Assembly: GCA_903813345.2 (NCBI GenBank)
Contig: CAIIXF020000280.1
Coordinates: forward strand, 5,001-69,000
From: Owenia fusiformis
Lineage: Eukaryota > Annelida > Polychaeta > Sabellida > Oweniidae
Reading direction: 5' to 3'
DNA: 64,000 nucleotides
The translations under genes and the position numbers were made by a program. The notes under the pieces are model-generated. The model saw only the letters and a program-made list of their open reading frames with translations, searched no databases and was not told the DNA's origin. Shown here in pieces: positions 33,710 through 46,738 of this stretch (its first letter is position 1; every line of letters begins with the position of its first letter).

Positions 33710-34870
33710 TACACTCCCCTCCATAAGTTTGGCAACCTTTTTTCCCCATTGAACTACGTGTTAAAGCCTCTTTACGTTTGACTTTTTATTTACTTCACCG
33801 GCGATGAAATAACTTATAATATTGATGGAAACGTAACTTGACTTTATTTCCAATACCTCTTAATTTTCTCAATTTTTTTTCTCAATTACAATAGGTCGAA
33901 AATTGATGATAAATTTGATGAATTTTTGAAAATCGTCATTCCCATGTAATCCAATGGGAAATGGAGGGTTCGGGGCAAATCAGAAATCAGGATATCTTTT
34001 CAGTATTCAGCAAAAATATTTTTATATAGAAAATTGAATTGTCTAACTTTTTTGAACACTAAGTGGTAAGTTTGTTTATTAATATTAAAGTTACAGCGCT
34101 TCAAAGTCATTTTTGAAAATAATTTTTCGCCTCCTGTGTTATTTCAATGGGAGAGGTTTTTTGAAAAACAATTTTGACTTTAAAGTCCTATAACTTTGTT
34201 GAACCTGAAGAAACATATCAATTTTTTGTTACCCTTTGCATTCGTTCGACTTAACTTCTTAAAAGAGAGCTCCGTCTTCACTTTTTCAAACTAAAATAAA
34301 CCTGTGAACTCACCGCGCCAATCAGTGTTCGTCGGCCAAATTTGACCGACGTTCTATATATGGTCATTCCTTCTGACGTCATCGTTGAGCCCGGAATTGA
34401 CCAATGACATGCGCATATTTAATTAGAACGCATTTGGCGTATGTTTCTTCAAGCTCGCTGATTGGTGGAAGAAAGGTCAGCGCGTAGGTCAAAAGTGATT
34501 TATTACCCAAACTGTCACCGGTACCCATCGCGGAGGCGGGACTACTAAACTGTAATATGGTCTCTACTAGTGAGTGTAGTTTAACTAGACTCTGCACGCA
34601 GGGTAATTCTTTGTTAGATAAAGTTAGCAAATTCAATTGCCTGCCTTACTCGTATTTTTTGCAAGGACTCGGATGGATGGATATTCTGTCATATGACTTG
34701 CGGCAAACCTACCATTTCCCATTGGTTAACATGGAAATGTCGATTTTCAAAAATTCATCAAATTTATCATCAATTTTCGACCTATTGTAATTGAGGAAAA
34801 AAATTGAGAAAATTTGGAGGTATTGGAATTAAAGTCAAATTAATTGATGGTGTAATCTTAAAGTAAACAA
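33710..34870. mobile_element. Palindromic (fold-back) element, family P, copy 1
   Basis: Arms about 33836-33970 and 34705-34845 are reverse complements (GGTCGAAAATTGATGATAAA, CCAATGGGAAATGG). The internal sequence (GAAAATTGAATT, GTGTTATTTCAATGGGAG) also matches the element at 60137-61052, so both belong to one family. A TATACACTCCCC/CCATAAGTTTGGCAACC terminus stands at 33710-33740. A 376-bp mini-element (34230-34605) is nested inside. Confidence 0.7.
34230..34605 (+). mobile_element. TACCCT mini-element, long form, copy 1
   Basis: Starts TACCCTTTGCATTCGTTCGA and ends AGACTCTGCACGCAGGGTA. It is flanked by ATTTTTTGT and ATTCTTTGT (9-bp target duplication, 8 of 9 identical). It differs from the other copies by about 280 bp of internal sequence (GC-richer, with a GTTCGTCGGCCAAATTTGAC block), so the 84-90 bp copies look like internal-deletion derivatives. 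Confidence 0.8.
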
Positions 34871-37138
34871 AATGTTTTAAAGTGTATTGATGTTTTTTGG
34901 ATGAAAAACATAAGCGAAATTCATGAAAAAAATCCCCCGATTCATTCTACAAACAACTCGCCCCCCTTTGGTAAAATCCTTATCTTGGAAAAAACAGCAG
35001 TGTATTTCATCTATTTCAACCGTCAATATTTTATTATCATATTATCATATCCTATTCTATATTACATTCACAATATTTATATACAACGTATACATATCCT
35101 CAGATTATCTTCAGAAATTTCTATACAAAATACTTCGTTGACTTTCCGTTATTTCTTTGTAGATGAGGCTGGAAATATTAATTTTGTTATTGATAAACAT
35201 TATGTTATGGACATTTCTATAACGATAAAGCAGAAAAATCAAAATTTAATACCTGTACAAATATTTTTATGTGAAGGCCGTCGAGAAATGCTAATTCTGT
35301 CACTAGAAAAACATTTCTCACCGATAAATTTCTTTATGTTTTATTTCTATGCTGGTGTAAATGCAAATTATGGTTGCCGCTATAGCAATTTCTTAGGGAT
35401 TAAGGCCGATAAATAAAAATCGAAATTTCTATGCGGGTGTAAATGTAAATTATGGTTGCAGTATAGGAATTAATTTGAAGCTAAGATCGATAAATTAAAA
35501 TCGAAACGCTGTATAGAAATTTCTATGTGGCGTAGAATAAAATAACTCTGTATAGAATCTATATGGCCATAAAATAATAATCCTGTCTCCTGTATAGACA
35601 TTTCTATGCGGGTGTAGTAAAATTATTTAATTCAGTTACTCAATGAAATGTCTGATAAAATGTGGTACTAGTGTCAACTACAAAAACGTAAAGTCGGTGG
35701 GTTAACTACATTTGGACTTCACTTCATGATGCAAATGTCCCCTTTGCATGGAAGTATCCTGGGGTTTTTGAAACAATTTTATCTAAAAACACAAGTTAGA
35801 TGGCGCTTTATATTGGAAACAAACACATTTTTCAAAATTGCTGACAAATATACAATGGCGACTATATCTTTGCTTCTATGCATGCTATAATGATAATATT
35901 GGTGCCTAAATCTACATTTTTTGTGGGTGTAGAATTCATTTAATAAGGTTTAGAGTCTTGAAAATTAAGGACAATCACTTTTGCCGGAAATATAACTAAG
36001 ATGGTATTTTCACTTGTAGAATCCATTTAATACGGTGTCTTTAATAATAAATACCTTTTATTGTAAAGGATTGGTATCGATGTGGCCAAGGTCTTTCAAC
36101 TAACATTGTTTTCTTTTAAATCAATTATCGAAAACATCCTGTTAAACACGGTCATTTATGTAATCGTCGCTGATTGACAACAATTAAATGTTAGAATTGT
36201 ATAAACATATTTTTTAAAACTGTTTTATTTTTGTTAACAATTTTTAATTTTAGTGCGATTGTTTTTTGTTCCTTTCTACCAATTATTGGGAATGAAATGA
36301 TATATCTTTTTGAAACATGTTGGAACAAGATTATAGTTATACAAATAAAAATGTGGTTGATTTTACAAAACGTATTCAAAAATTAAAACAATAACCCCAA
36401 ATAAAGATATTTTATTGCATTTACAAGATACTTGTTTCCAACAAAACTTTCCTTTGTTAAATTACAATATTGAGAGGCCTCAACAACTTTTGAAAAATAT
36501 GCATTTCTCAAAGGGCCACCGAAAATATAACAAAGATGAAACCTTCGCATCTGTGCATGCAGTGATATAACGGAGCGATATAACTACTGTCAAAATCAAT
36601 ATTTAAAGCATCGATTTGGATTTCAAGTCTTGTCAAATAATAATAGTTTTCACTTAAAATGATGGGTATCGATATGGAGAACGCAATTCAACCTTTTTTC
36701 TCTGAAACTAGTAATCCAAAAATATGAAAAAATTAGACAGCAACAATGCAATAGTCATCTTTTCAGTTGTACCAATTTAAGTTGATAAAACTTTACCAAT
36801 TTTTTATATAATTTTTTTAATAGACCCATCAAACACAGAATTCTCTTTTTGCTACGAATTTGGGGGAACTTTATTAATAGTTTTCCGAAGCTGGTTTGAA
36901 CAAACTAAGATACACATATGCTTTGTAATCATCTCAATATCCTAGTTAATTAAGGACAGTTTGGTTAAATTAAGATAAGTGTCGAAAAAGTATCCAACAT
37001 TATCCAAAACCTTGGATTTAATGAAATTATTCAGCAGTTGTGTTGAATTATTTTATAACTTTTGTGTATAGAGCGCTACTCAATGCGTGGTTAATGCGTG
37101 GTTTCAATTTAAAGAAATTACTCATCAACAACAGTTGA
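34871..37138. other. Gene-free AT-rich stretch with short tandem repeats
   Basis: Around 35345-35620, degenerate copies of TTTCTATGCGGGTGTAAATG recur every 80-90 bp, and a 171-codon frame (34901-35416) ends inside them. It has no recognisable domain and I do not call it. A motif near 36070-36185 (CACGGTCATTTATGTAATC, GATTGACAACAATT) recurs at 61963-62085. Confidence 0.4.
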
Positions 37139-37140
37139 GA

Positions 37141-37169
37141 TGTCTATGTCTATGTCTATGTCTATGTCA
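37141..37169. repeat. (TGTCTA)n, 3' tail of the CR1-like LINE
   Basis: About five hexamers. On the minus strand they read (GACATA)n immediately 3' of the LINE's untranslated region. CR1/L2-group LINEs end in short microsatellites rather than poly(A), so this marks the element's 3' end. Confidence 0.75.
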
Positions 37170-37449
37170 ATAATCTGCAAAAGGCTAATAAGCCCATATA
37201 AAGCAGATATATAATTTAACAGTGATAGAATTTGAATAGAATATAATTTAAAACTTTAACATTTAAAAATAGATCTATGGTTTGCAACTCATTAAAATGG
37301 AAAGGAACTTTCCTTATGTTGAAATACCCTGGGGTGACTGTCAGGCTACCGCGTTGACATCACCCCTCTTTACCAGTAGTGCAGGCTTGTTGCTGTGCAC
37401 TGGGGACCTTTTACATTAAAACATAGATCTATATTAAAAACACACCTAT

Positions 37450-40400
37450 TTAATTGCAGTTATTGACATAGGCATAGTATGATGATTTAAAACTACTTAG
37501 ACTGTCAGAGTCTAAGATGTCACCAGGTAGAGTGTTCCATTTAGCTATTGTCCTAGGGAAATAGCTAAATTTGTATACATCCGTTCTAGTTGATGGTTGT
37601 ATGAACTTAGAAGGATGTTACAGCCTGGTGTTGGTATTGATCTGTTGGCGGAAGTATGGAGGCACGTCGATGGCTGCTAGGTTTTGCTTTCCTTTGTAGA
37701 AAAGGAAAACTCTAGCAGCCTCTCGACGCTCCTTCAGTGGCTCCCACTGTAGGTCTTGAAGAGCTTTGGTGACGCAGCCTGGTTCCCTTGAGTGACATTT
37801 GGTTACAAACCTTGCTGCTCTTCTCTGTACCTGTTCCAACATATCAATATCTTTTTGTCGGTATGGATCCCATGCCGAACTGGCATACTCTAAATTAGGG
37901 CGGACAAGTGACTTATACGCCTGAGCCTTCACGTTTTCAGGGCATTGATGGAGGTTGCGCCTGAGAAATCCAAGCATCTTATTGGCTTTGGATACAATAG
38001 TTTGAATATGTGTAGTCCAGCGTAAGTTGTTTGTGATGTCAATACCTAGGTATGGGATGTGTGTTACCGCCTTAAGGTTTTCCCCCAGCATGGTGTAATT
38101 GTGAATGATAGGGGATTTACCTTTGTGAATATTTAGCACATAGCATTTTGATGGATGGAATTTCATTTGCCATGTTGATGCCCAGGAGACCAGTTTATCT
38201 AGATTCTCCTGTAGTGTTAATGCATCTTGCTTGCTTTCGACTGTCATGAATAAAAGGCTGTCGTCAGCAAATAGTTTAAGACTGGCTGAGGATGATAGGT
38301 TGTTGCCCATATCATTGATATAAACAAGGAAACAGAGTGGTCCAAGAACTGTTCCTTGAGGAACTCCTGATTTTACTGGAGTTTTTGAACTTGATTCACC
38401 ATCGAGCACTACCTGTTGTGATCTTCCCACAAGCCAGGATCTGAACCAGTTCAAGTTATTATTGCGAATTCCATAATAGTCGAGTTTGAGCAAGAGGCGT
38501 TCGTGAGCCACCGTGTCAAACGCTTTGGAAAAGTCTAATACCAACATGTCTGTTTGTTTATTGTTGTCGAGGGCCCGAGCTATATTCTCTATTGTATTGA
38601 CAAGTTGGGTTTCACATGAGTGCTTTGACCTGAATCCATGTTGGAAATGTACTAGAATTTCATAGAGGTCAAAATGGGCCATAACATGATGGAATATAAT
38701 ATGTTCCATTATTTTACATGGAACTGACGTCAGAGATACAGGCCTGTAATTCACAGCCTCATCTCTGCGTCCCTTTTTGTAGATAGCAGTAACATTGGCA
38801 TGTTTCCAGTCCATAGGCACTAAGCCTTCATCGATAGACTGTTGAAAAATTATTTGAAGGAATGGTGATATGCTGTCACTGCATTCCTTCAGGACCCTGG
38901 TCGGAATAAGATCGGGTCCAGTGGCTTTTGATGGATTTAGGCCAGTTAGCAATTTATGAATTCCTTTTGTTGAAATTTTGATATTTGGCATTTCAGGAAT
39001 TTGACTAGGTACCATTGTCGGTAGAGTTGCATTCTCATCTGTGAATACAGAATTGTATTGGTCATTGAGGATGTTTGCTTTCTGGGCGGCGTTTGTTATT
39101 TCGTCGCCATCTTTGTTACGAAGCACGCTGATACCTGATGCATCTTTGCGTTTAGACTTTATGTAGCTCCAGAAGCGTTTGGTAATGCCTTTGTGCTGAA
39201 CATTCTCATTTATGATTTCGCTTTCATCAATGTCGAGCAGATCGTTGATGTAGCGTTGATGTTCTTTACGAATTTCACTATGGATTAATTTCCGTAGTGA
39301 TTTGTATTTATGCCAATGATGAGGTTCATTTGAACGTTTGGCAACATTATATCGTCTTTGTTTCTGTCGGATCATTCTTAGTATCCTGGTGGTAGTCCAG
39401 GGTACTTTGTATTTCCCGCTAAGAGTTTTACTTGGAATATGCTCATTGATTGACGATATTAATGTAGATTTGAAGGAGGACCAGTTGTCTTCAACTGATC
39501 TACTTTCAGAGTTCTCTTTGAATTCGCTGAACTTAGATCGTAGAGTCTCTTCAAGTCCAGTCCATTCTGCCCGCTTGTATATGTGGACCTTACGAGGCTT
39601 CTTTTTCTGAATTTTCATTTTTAGGTTTATATCACATAGGACTGCCTCATGATCACTCATGCCCGGAACCACCGAGATTCTTTCTGCGAGGTTTGGGCAT
39701 GTAGTGAATACTAAGTCAAGGATGTTATTTTGTCTAGTTGGTTCCTTGACTAGTTGGGTTAGGCCATGATCATCAGTTATTGTAATCATCTTCTCATTAA
39801 GATCATTAGAATATTGAGAATTAGGCCTGATAGTTCCATTCTCCCAATCGATGTCTGGTAAGTTGAAGTCACCACATAGGAAGATATTCTTCATATGTGT
39901 ATTACCATTAGCATATAGTTTATCGAGGGATGTTTGGAGCGAGTCCAAAGCACCAGTATCGTTGTTTGGTTGACGATAGAAGGATCCAAACAGTATGTCC
40001 CCATTAGATAGAGATGCTTTGGACCATATGATTTCGCAATCAGCCGTCGCTTCATATTCGACTGATATGAAGTCACTTTTGACTGCGATAAGGACGCCGC
40101 CAGCACCTTTCTTACGGTCCTTCCTATATGGAGGTGGGCTAAGGTAGTCTTGACCGAATATCCATTTGCTGTCGACGGTGTTGTCCAGGTGAGTCTCACA
40201 GCCTATGATGACATCTGGCTTGTGGGTTTCAATTAGTTGTTGAAGGTGTAGTTGCTTCTCATGACTAATTAGACTGCGGAAGTTGACAGACATGAGGCGA
40301 ACCTGGTTTCGCCTCTTTCGTGCAGTCGGCCTCGGTGTTTCTGATTCAGTAGAATCAGATGATGATGACGAATCGTCAAGATCAGAGAGAGCGCTGAAGG

Positions 40401-40866
40401 AGTTTGTTACCGAGGAATGAGAGAGAGTGGAGTCATTGAAGAAGCTGTTGGAAAAATTAGGTAGGGCACATCCAGGACAGATCCAGCTGAAACTGCCTGC
40501 GTCGAGAAAAACATTGTACTCAGCAGGGGAAACATTGCCACATTTGATGTGTACCCATGTGCCGCATTCATCGCATTCAAGGGCACGATGATTCTTGGCA
40601 ACTGCTTTCTGGCACATACCGCAGGGAAATTTAACAGGACCTGGGTTTGGGTGGATATCACCATTAGGAATGAGACATAGGAAAAGCAGTGGTGTGGACG
40701 ATTTCTTGTGAAGGATTCCACGAGAGCCAACAATCTTATGGAAACGTCGAAGTTGCATCAGCTGTGTGTATGACTCTGTTGAAGGTAAGTGGTTTCCATC
40801 ACAGAAAAATGACTGGACTGCGAAAACAAAGCAGAGAAGGAGCAATCCATAACCTTGGAAACCCAT
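37450..40866 (-). pseudogene. CR1-like ORF: signal peptide, 2A-like motif, PHD finger, APE endonuclease, RT (one nonsense codon)
   Basis: 1082 codons to a TAA at 37618-37620, after which the same frame continues for 55 more codons that give the expected CR1/L2 C-terminus (TDVYKFSYFPRTI, KWNTLPGDI). One nonsense mutation therefore truncates an otherwise intact protein. Order: hydrophobic signal-like segment (residues 5-21); a second hydrophobic stretch (60-67); 2A-like NGDIHPNPGP (D70-P77, nucleotides 40636-40659); C4HC3 PHD finger (C82, C85, C98, C101, H106, C109, C130, C133); Ser/Asp linker; APE endonuclease (about 190-420; CGDFNLPD, GMSDHE); RT (about 640-900; YRPVSLTS, LDFSKAFD, GVPQGTVLGP, intact LFADDSLLF). 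PHD fingers bind histone tails and are known in some CR1 elements. Confidence 0.9.
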
Positions 40867-40950
40867 GACGAGTAGGTAGGTAAAATCGCGTTAGCTGAAG
40901 ATAGGAAAAATTCGCGCAAAAATATGAAAAATACCGCGAAAACCGAAGTT

Positions 40951-41562
40951 TGAAAAATACGAAAATTAAAACTGATTTATCCCCAAGGGGGTCCTGCTAT
41001 TATTTAAATGTCGTTGATTATTAAAAGTTAGTATGTAAGTTATTAAAATCGAGAGGTTTTATCCAGAATAAATTAGAATTGCGCAGGTAATCTATGTAAT
41101 TATGATTTAATTTTCGTAAGAGAGAAGAAAACATCCGCCATAAATGACGCATGCGCACTTTGTTGCGCGCTTTGTTGATGTCACTGAAAATCTATCTATT
41201 TATCATTTATGCTCGTTTGAGAGCAACGAAGTAGAATTAAAATTCAACACGTTTGAAATTAGAGTTGAATTATTTTATTTCCGGTTGATATAACGTCTTA
41301 GCGTTAGTGAAATCGAACGCGATTTCAACTGATTGGATAACATGATGTGATCATGAGTAGGTTATGTGAGTGGATGCACGATTGGATCGTGTTATTCTGC
41401 GAGTAGCAACCGAAGCGTTTTAGCATGATGCGTCTATTTTTGGTGCATTCGGTCTTTATCATTTAGCCCTTGTTATATGCTTATATTGATACCTAAATAT
41501 ACGATGAACAGAGGATGCATGTACTGCAATACCGTCAATGTGTTTCTACATTGGATTGATAC
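40951..41562. other. Gene-free stretch
   Basis: No coding or repeat feature recognised. Confidence 0.4.
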
Positions 41563-42041
41563 CAGGCCTGTCAACTTGGGAACACCTAACATGAGTGACT
41601 TGGAAATGTTGAACACCTCCCCTCAAAATGTGGACACCTTGGTCCAAATCTGAACACCTTGATCCACATTTTGAACACCTTGGTTTAAATTTTATTACAT
41701 CTTACCAAATTTTTAACACCTCAAATTTTTCGCGCTCGCTACGCTCGCGTTTCAAAAATCCCTCAACGGGGGGGGGGGGGGGGCACGAAATGCGTGACAT
41801 ATACGTAATTCGCGTGAAAAGTCCGAACGAAATGCGTACGTTTTTTTCCGGCGTTCGTATTTTTGCTGTGTAGACGATCTTCTTTAGAAATTTTTCTACA
41901 GATATATTTTTGCTTGACAATTACCAGGTAAAATGCGTATTTGCGTGACATTTTCTGTCACGCAAAAATAACTGGCGTGACTTCAAATTCTTCAGCAAAT
42001 GCGTGACAAATACGCAAATTGCGGGACAGTTGACAGGCCTG
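41563..42041. mobile_element. hAT-like MITE, CAGGCCTGTCAACT termini, copy 1
   Basis: 479 bp bounded by CAGGCCTGTCAACT and its complement AGTTGACAGGCCTG. The hexamer TGATAC flanks both sides (41557-41562 and 42043-42048, offset by one base), compatible with a worn 8-bp hAT duplication. It contains a long G tract (about 41769-41782) and a body rich in GCGTGACA motifs. No transposase. Confidence 0.75.
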
Positions 42042-44344
42042 CTGATACTCATCTTTCGTGCTGATGCAGTAAGAAAACGCCAACGATTTGGCAAGGGTAA
42101 GACGTAGTTTATATTGAAACAAGTAATCTTTTGCAATTTCGTAAGGTTTAGAAAAGATAGAAAAGATTGTTGTACCTTTTATGAAAATGCTCTGCATAAA
42201 CGATTTAAACGATTTTATACATGTAAACCCGAAAAGTGACCATGTGATCGTTTGAGTTCCAGTAACATCGAAAGATGCGACGCTACCCGAGAGGTGCGCC
42301 GGTGCATGAGAAGAAGTAACGCTGAGGGCCAATGTTTGGATTGTGAGTAACGCTAAACAAGGAGGGTTCAGCAATGAATAAGATAAGTAGTTGTTAACAG
42401 ATTTGCTTAGTATATCAAATATCCTTTTTTAATGTAAGGATACTGGGTTTTGCTAAACATATTTAGATTGGTCATAGGTGCAGGAGCACTAAAGATTGCA
42501 AGATCTATTGTTCAGTCACGGAGGCTCAAACAGTTAATGTTGATAGATGCAAAAAGGTTACTAGAATATTTTTAATTTGCATGTTCATAAATAGCTTTTT
42601 TGCTTAAAATATCGGGGAGCGATATCTTTGAATACTGGTTATGTGAAATAGAAGTGAAATGCTGGTCTATAAAAGTGCATTGTATAATATCAGCATTTTA
42701 AGTTTACTAATAAGGTGTTTATACCAACATTTTGGTCTATTATCTCTGTTTATAACATTAATGAATAGGGTGGTTATCTTTGATGGTATGTTGTGAATCG
42801 ATACATGGGTAGTCGGATTCAGACATATGCTTGGTACGCATACTTTACAATAATGGTTGTATTTGCTTACTTTTCGTCTTTAACACTCTTGTTTTCGATT
42901 TGTTTGAAAATCGATCGATACTTTTCTAAAGCGATTAGAAGATTTTGAATAAATACTTAAATAGTCTGATTAGGCAGGTGAATTGATTTCCCGAATATAA
43001 TCATTTAGGTTTAAAACCTGGACTATTTTTTACACAACGAGAAACACTATATAATAAACATCAATACGACGAGATAATAGATTTATTATCCAAATTGAAT
43101 AATAACTAATAAGATCTGTTACTGCTGAATAACATTCTGCTGAATAACATTTGTTATTAATCATATAGAAATGTCTTATCCGAACAGCTTACATGTATTA
43201 ACAATTTTACATATCTAATTAGCTAAGTAAATAAACATGCGTCGACACAGTCGCAGTTGACTATGAAAAGTTCAATCATCAATCTTATTTTTATTTTCTT
43301 GATTTAAAGATTTATTATGTTTAAAAAAGAAAATGTTTGATTTTTAAGTTCAACCTTTAATTCTTATTATCAAGAACGCGCATGCAAATTCGCCAACCAT
43401 GTACATTGCTTGCAGTCTGCGCAATTTAATGTAAATCATTGTATATTTTTCGATATACTGTAATACTATTCATTATTTGTAAAATTGAACCGAATATAAT
43501 CTAAAATTAATCAGCTTTAAATACATTATATGTCATAAAAGTTGCCTTAAAACAATACAATTCGTGCGTTTGTAAATGCTCTAAAGCCCCGCTAGTATAT
43601 GAACGAATCCTAAATAGAAATGAGTAAAATTCGTTCCCATTAGTGTGTACACGTTCTACACCGAGACTTCTCCTTTAAATCAAATCAGTCCACCAGTATG
43701 AGTTAAGAATGGACAGAGGGACGGATGGCTTCATTCAATGGGATAATTAAGATATTTCAAAACCAGTGTCATTCTTCTATGCATACATCACTCCAATCAT
43801 AAAATAAAACAAGCTGTTTATTTTAAAACTATTCTTTACGAATTTATGATAAGTGTATAATGTTCAATCATACAAATCGCAGTCAGTGATTGTTCTCTAC
43901 ACTCACCCCTCCCCTTCCTGACATGAACTATTTTGTAAAACCATTGACAGTGTGGAAAGGATTCTTACACTCGAGTGTCAAGGGGGGGGGGGGCAGTTAC
44001 AGAAATATACAAGGCGATGGTTCAAATTGGACAATTTTCAATACTGTTCAACATGGTGAAAACTTCACGTTTTTAAAGAATGCTTGCCCGGCGAGTGGTT
44101 TGCTCTGGATTGCGAGAGAACAAAAACTTTGAGTTAGGATTTTTCCTAATACTATCATTAATCTAAACAACTTTTTAAACCGTCTCTGACTACATATCAT
44201 GCCAATTAATACCATTATTGTGTTGACAGGATTAAATATGATATCTATGGAATTATAATTTAATGAACTCAATAGTCTAAATGATAATAAGTTCATAATT
44301 TAGTCTTGGTTGACTAGTCTTGCATCATCAGAGTTGGATTGCAA
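42042..44344. other. Gene-free AT-rich stretch
   Basis: No supported coding feature. A G tract lies at about 43982-43993. The 138-codon minus-strand frame at 41958-42374 overlaps the MITE and lacks recognisable motifs. Confidence 0.4.
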
Positions 44345-44650
44345 ATACCTCCCTAAATCAAATATTTAAAATTTACAAATTTACTAGTGTACCGGGTGGG
44401 GAAACAAGTCTCCATCCAACCACTAAAGTTTAAATATACTATATACTTTAGTGTCCCGTGAATCTTAGACAATAGTGAAGTTAAGCGGTACAATCATTGG
44501 AGTGTTAATTAATCGGAATGCAAGTTTGATTTAAAATAACTCCTTTGGATCAAATATTTAAATTCTACTAGAATGCGGGGAGTGGAAACAAGTCTCCATT
44601 CAAGCACTAAATATCAAAAGAAAGATTTCAGTACCCCTTAACTTCACTCC
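44345..44650 (+). repeat. Direct repeat pair, about 185-bp spacing
   Basis: 44345-44470 and 44530-44650 share ATCAAATATTTAAA, GGAAACAAGTCTCCAT and CACTAAA blocks in the same order; diverged tandem duplication. Confidence 0.6.
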
Positions 44651-44810
44651 CGGACTTCACTATTCACCACCACCCCTCCCTCTTCCCCAAGTATCCCTTA
44701 TGACCCCAGAATGTTCGTTTCTGTGCCCCCCCCCCCCCCGTCCATGGCCAGTAAGTAATCTATGTGTATATTGGCTCCCTCCCAAAGGTGGGAAAACCAA
44801 ATGCAGGCAT

Positions 44811-45075
44811 CAGGCCTGTCAACTGTCCCGCAATTTGCGTATTTGTCACGCATTTGCTGAAGAATTTGAAGTCACGCCAATTATTTTTGCGTGACACAAA
44901 ATGTCACGCAAATACGCATTTTACCTGGTAATTGTCAAGCAAAAAAATTTCTGTAGAAAAATTTCTAAAAAAGTTTGTCTACACAGCAAAAATACGAACG
45001 CCGAAAAAAAAACGTACGCATTTCGTTCGGACTTTTCACCCGAATCACTAATATGTCACGCATTCCGTCCCGAAA
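44811..45075 (-). mobile_element. hAT-like MITE, copy 2 (one end)
   Basis: Begins at CAGGCCTGTCAACTGTCCCG and matches 41780-42041 in inverted orientation down to about 45075, where similarity stops near CACGCATTCCGTCCCG. The opposite terminus is absent. Confidence 0.7.
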
Positions 45076-46738
45076 ATGTTCGTACCTACGGGGATATTGC
45101 TGGAGCTTGAATAACAAATAAAAGGCATGTTCTTATTTCTGTATTCTGACCTTTGATTGTGTATTAAGTTAAGCTGCACGCCAAACGTTAAGATTGTTAA
45201 AACGCTTAAAATAAAATTTTATTCCTCTCAATTTACATAAAAATGAAACATATTAGATTCGAATCTCAGTCACACCAGCACCACTGGTCAACGGAAGTAC
45301 AAATATCTATATTAATCAAATGTCTGAGAATTTGATAACTGTCTGGGATCCAATGTTAAATTTTATTGAAGCAAACTAAGAAAAGTATAAAGATGAATTT
45401 TAAACGTTTAGAGGGAAAAGTCAAATATGCATTGTAGCCCTAAAAATAATTCATTAAAGTGTCGTACACATTTATAACATTATATAAATAAAACAAATAA
45501 AGCACAACCCTAATGCCCTATAATGAATTATATTATCGGCGCTAAACGGCCCTTGCAATAAAAACGCATCGAAGCAGGGAATGCTTGGAAAATTCTTCCG
45601 AGACTGACTTTTCAAAAATGTTTATATGATGATTGCGTTTGCTTCTCACGAGTTCATTGAAACGTTCAGTCGTAAAACTTTAGAGATCAAAAGACTAATT
45701 AGGCACCTGATTGCGAAAGTTTGATTGCATTTCGATCGCCGGGATTTTACAAACGTATTGTTTAAGTAGCGATCGTGTTCTTGGAATCTTGATAACTTCC
45801 TATTTTAAGTTTTGGGTTGTAAGCAATGAGTATGTCGGACTTTCTCAAGTCCACATAATGAAACAATATCCCTTTATATTAGTCCAATCGGAATTTGCAT
45901 AAACATACCAGTTTTATATTGCAAAAAGAACTGTAATTAATAGCCTACATAAAAGCATCATGCTACATAAAACATTAAAGCATATATAAAGCCTATTGTT
46001 ATCGCACCCATCGCACCCCCCCCCCCCCCCTCCTGGCTACGCCTATGGATATTTATGCAACTTTCACGTTTACCCCGCGCCCTAATAATTCTTGCGCCCC
46101 CTCTAAATATCAGACCCGTCAGGCGTTGAGGCATTGATCAGGATACCCTGACTCCCAAGCTGTGCGACTTCTGGCAACCGCTACACCTATATTCCCGGGG
46201 AAAACGCTTTTAGAAAAATTGTCAAATATGGTCGTGTGTGGGCAAACACCGAGGAGGAGGACAGGGGTGCGTGCATTGTGTGCGACCCTTCATCAGTTGT
46301 GTACCTTATTTTTTTATGAATTTCTTCCGAATAGTTATGCTAGAGGGGTTCTGATATTTATTTCTGTTTTCAAATGAAATAATTTCACCCTTGCCCGACT
46401 GACTTGTAGATAATGCACGAATCAAATAGCATGGGGATCAGATAATCAGATTGATTCGTATTTTCGCAATCAGATGAATTAACTTATTGTTTTCTCTGAT
46501 TAAAAGGCGGTTTGGAGCTACTTTTACAGGATTTGTAAATTCGCAATCAGACTGGCTTATTTTAATATTTAGTCAGTGCAAGAGGGGGGGGGACTATAAA
46601 GTAGAAAATTGTTTTGATTTCGACACTAACTGAATAATTTATCACAATTGTTAAATAAGCAAACAGAAACAGGTTTAAAAATGAGAATAGAGGCAAAAAG
46701 TCTATACATAAAATGTAATTAAAACCCGGGAATTAAAA
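45076..46738. other. Gene-free stretch with a MITE end
   Basis: A C tract (about 46016-46030) followed by CTGGCTACGCCTAT (46033-46046) is an isolated right end of the CTGGCTACGCC MITE family. A G run lies at about 46583. No gene seen. Confidence 0.45.

Larger units (their letters stand above)
37141..40950 (-). mobile_element. CR1-like LINE with PHD finger
   Basis: A minus-strand element made of a short 5' leader, one long ORF (40866 to 37450 with one stop) and about 300 bp of 3' UTR ending in the hexamer tail. The leader beyond 40866 is short and the exact 5' end is not defined. Confidence 0.85.

Noticed and set aside
34901-35416. 171-codon ORF on the plus strand
   Set aside because: Rich in Ile/Tyr/Phe as expected of AT-rich non-coding DNA, overlaps another frame, ends in a tandem repeat and shows no domain motif.
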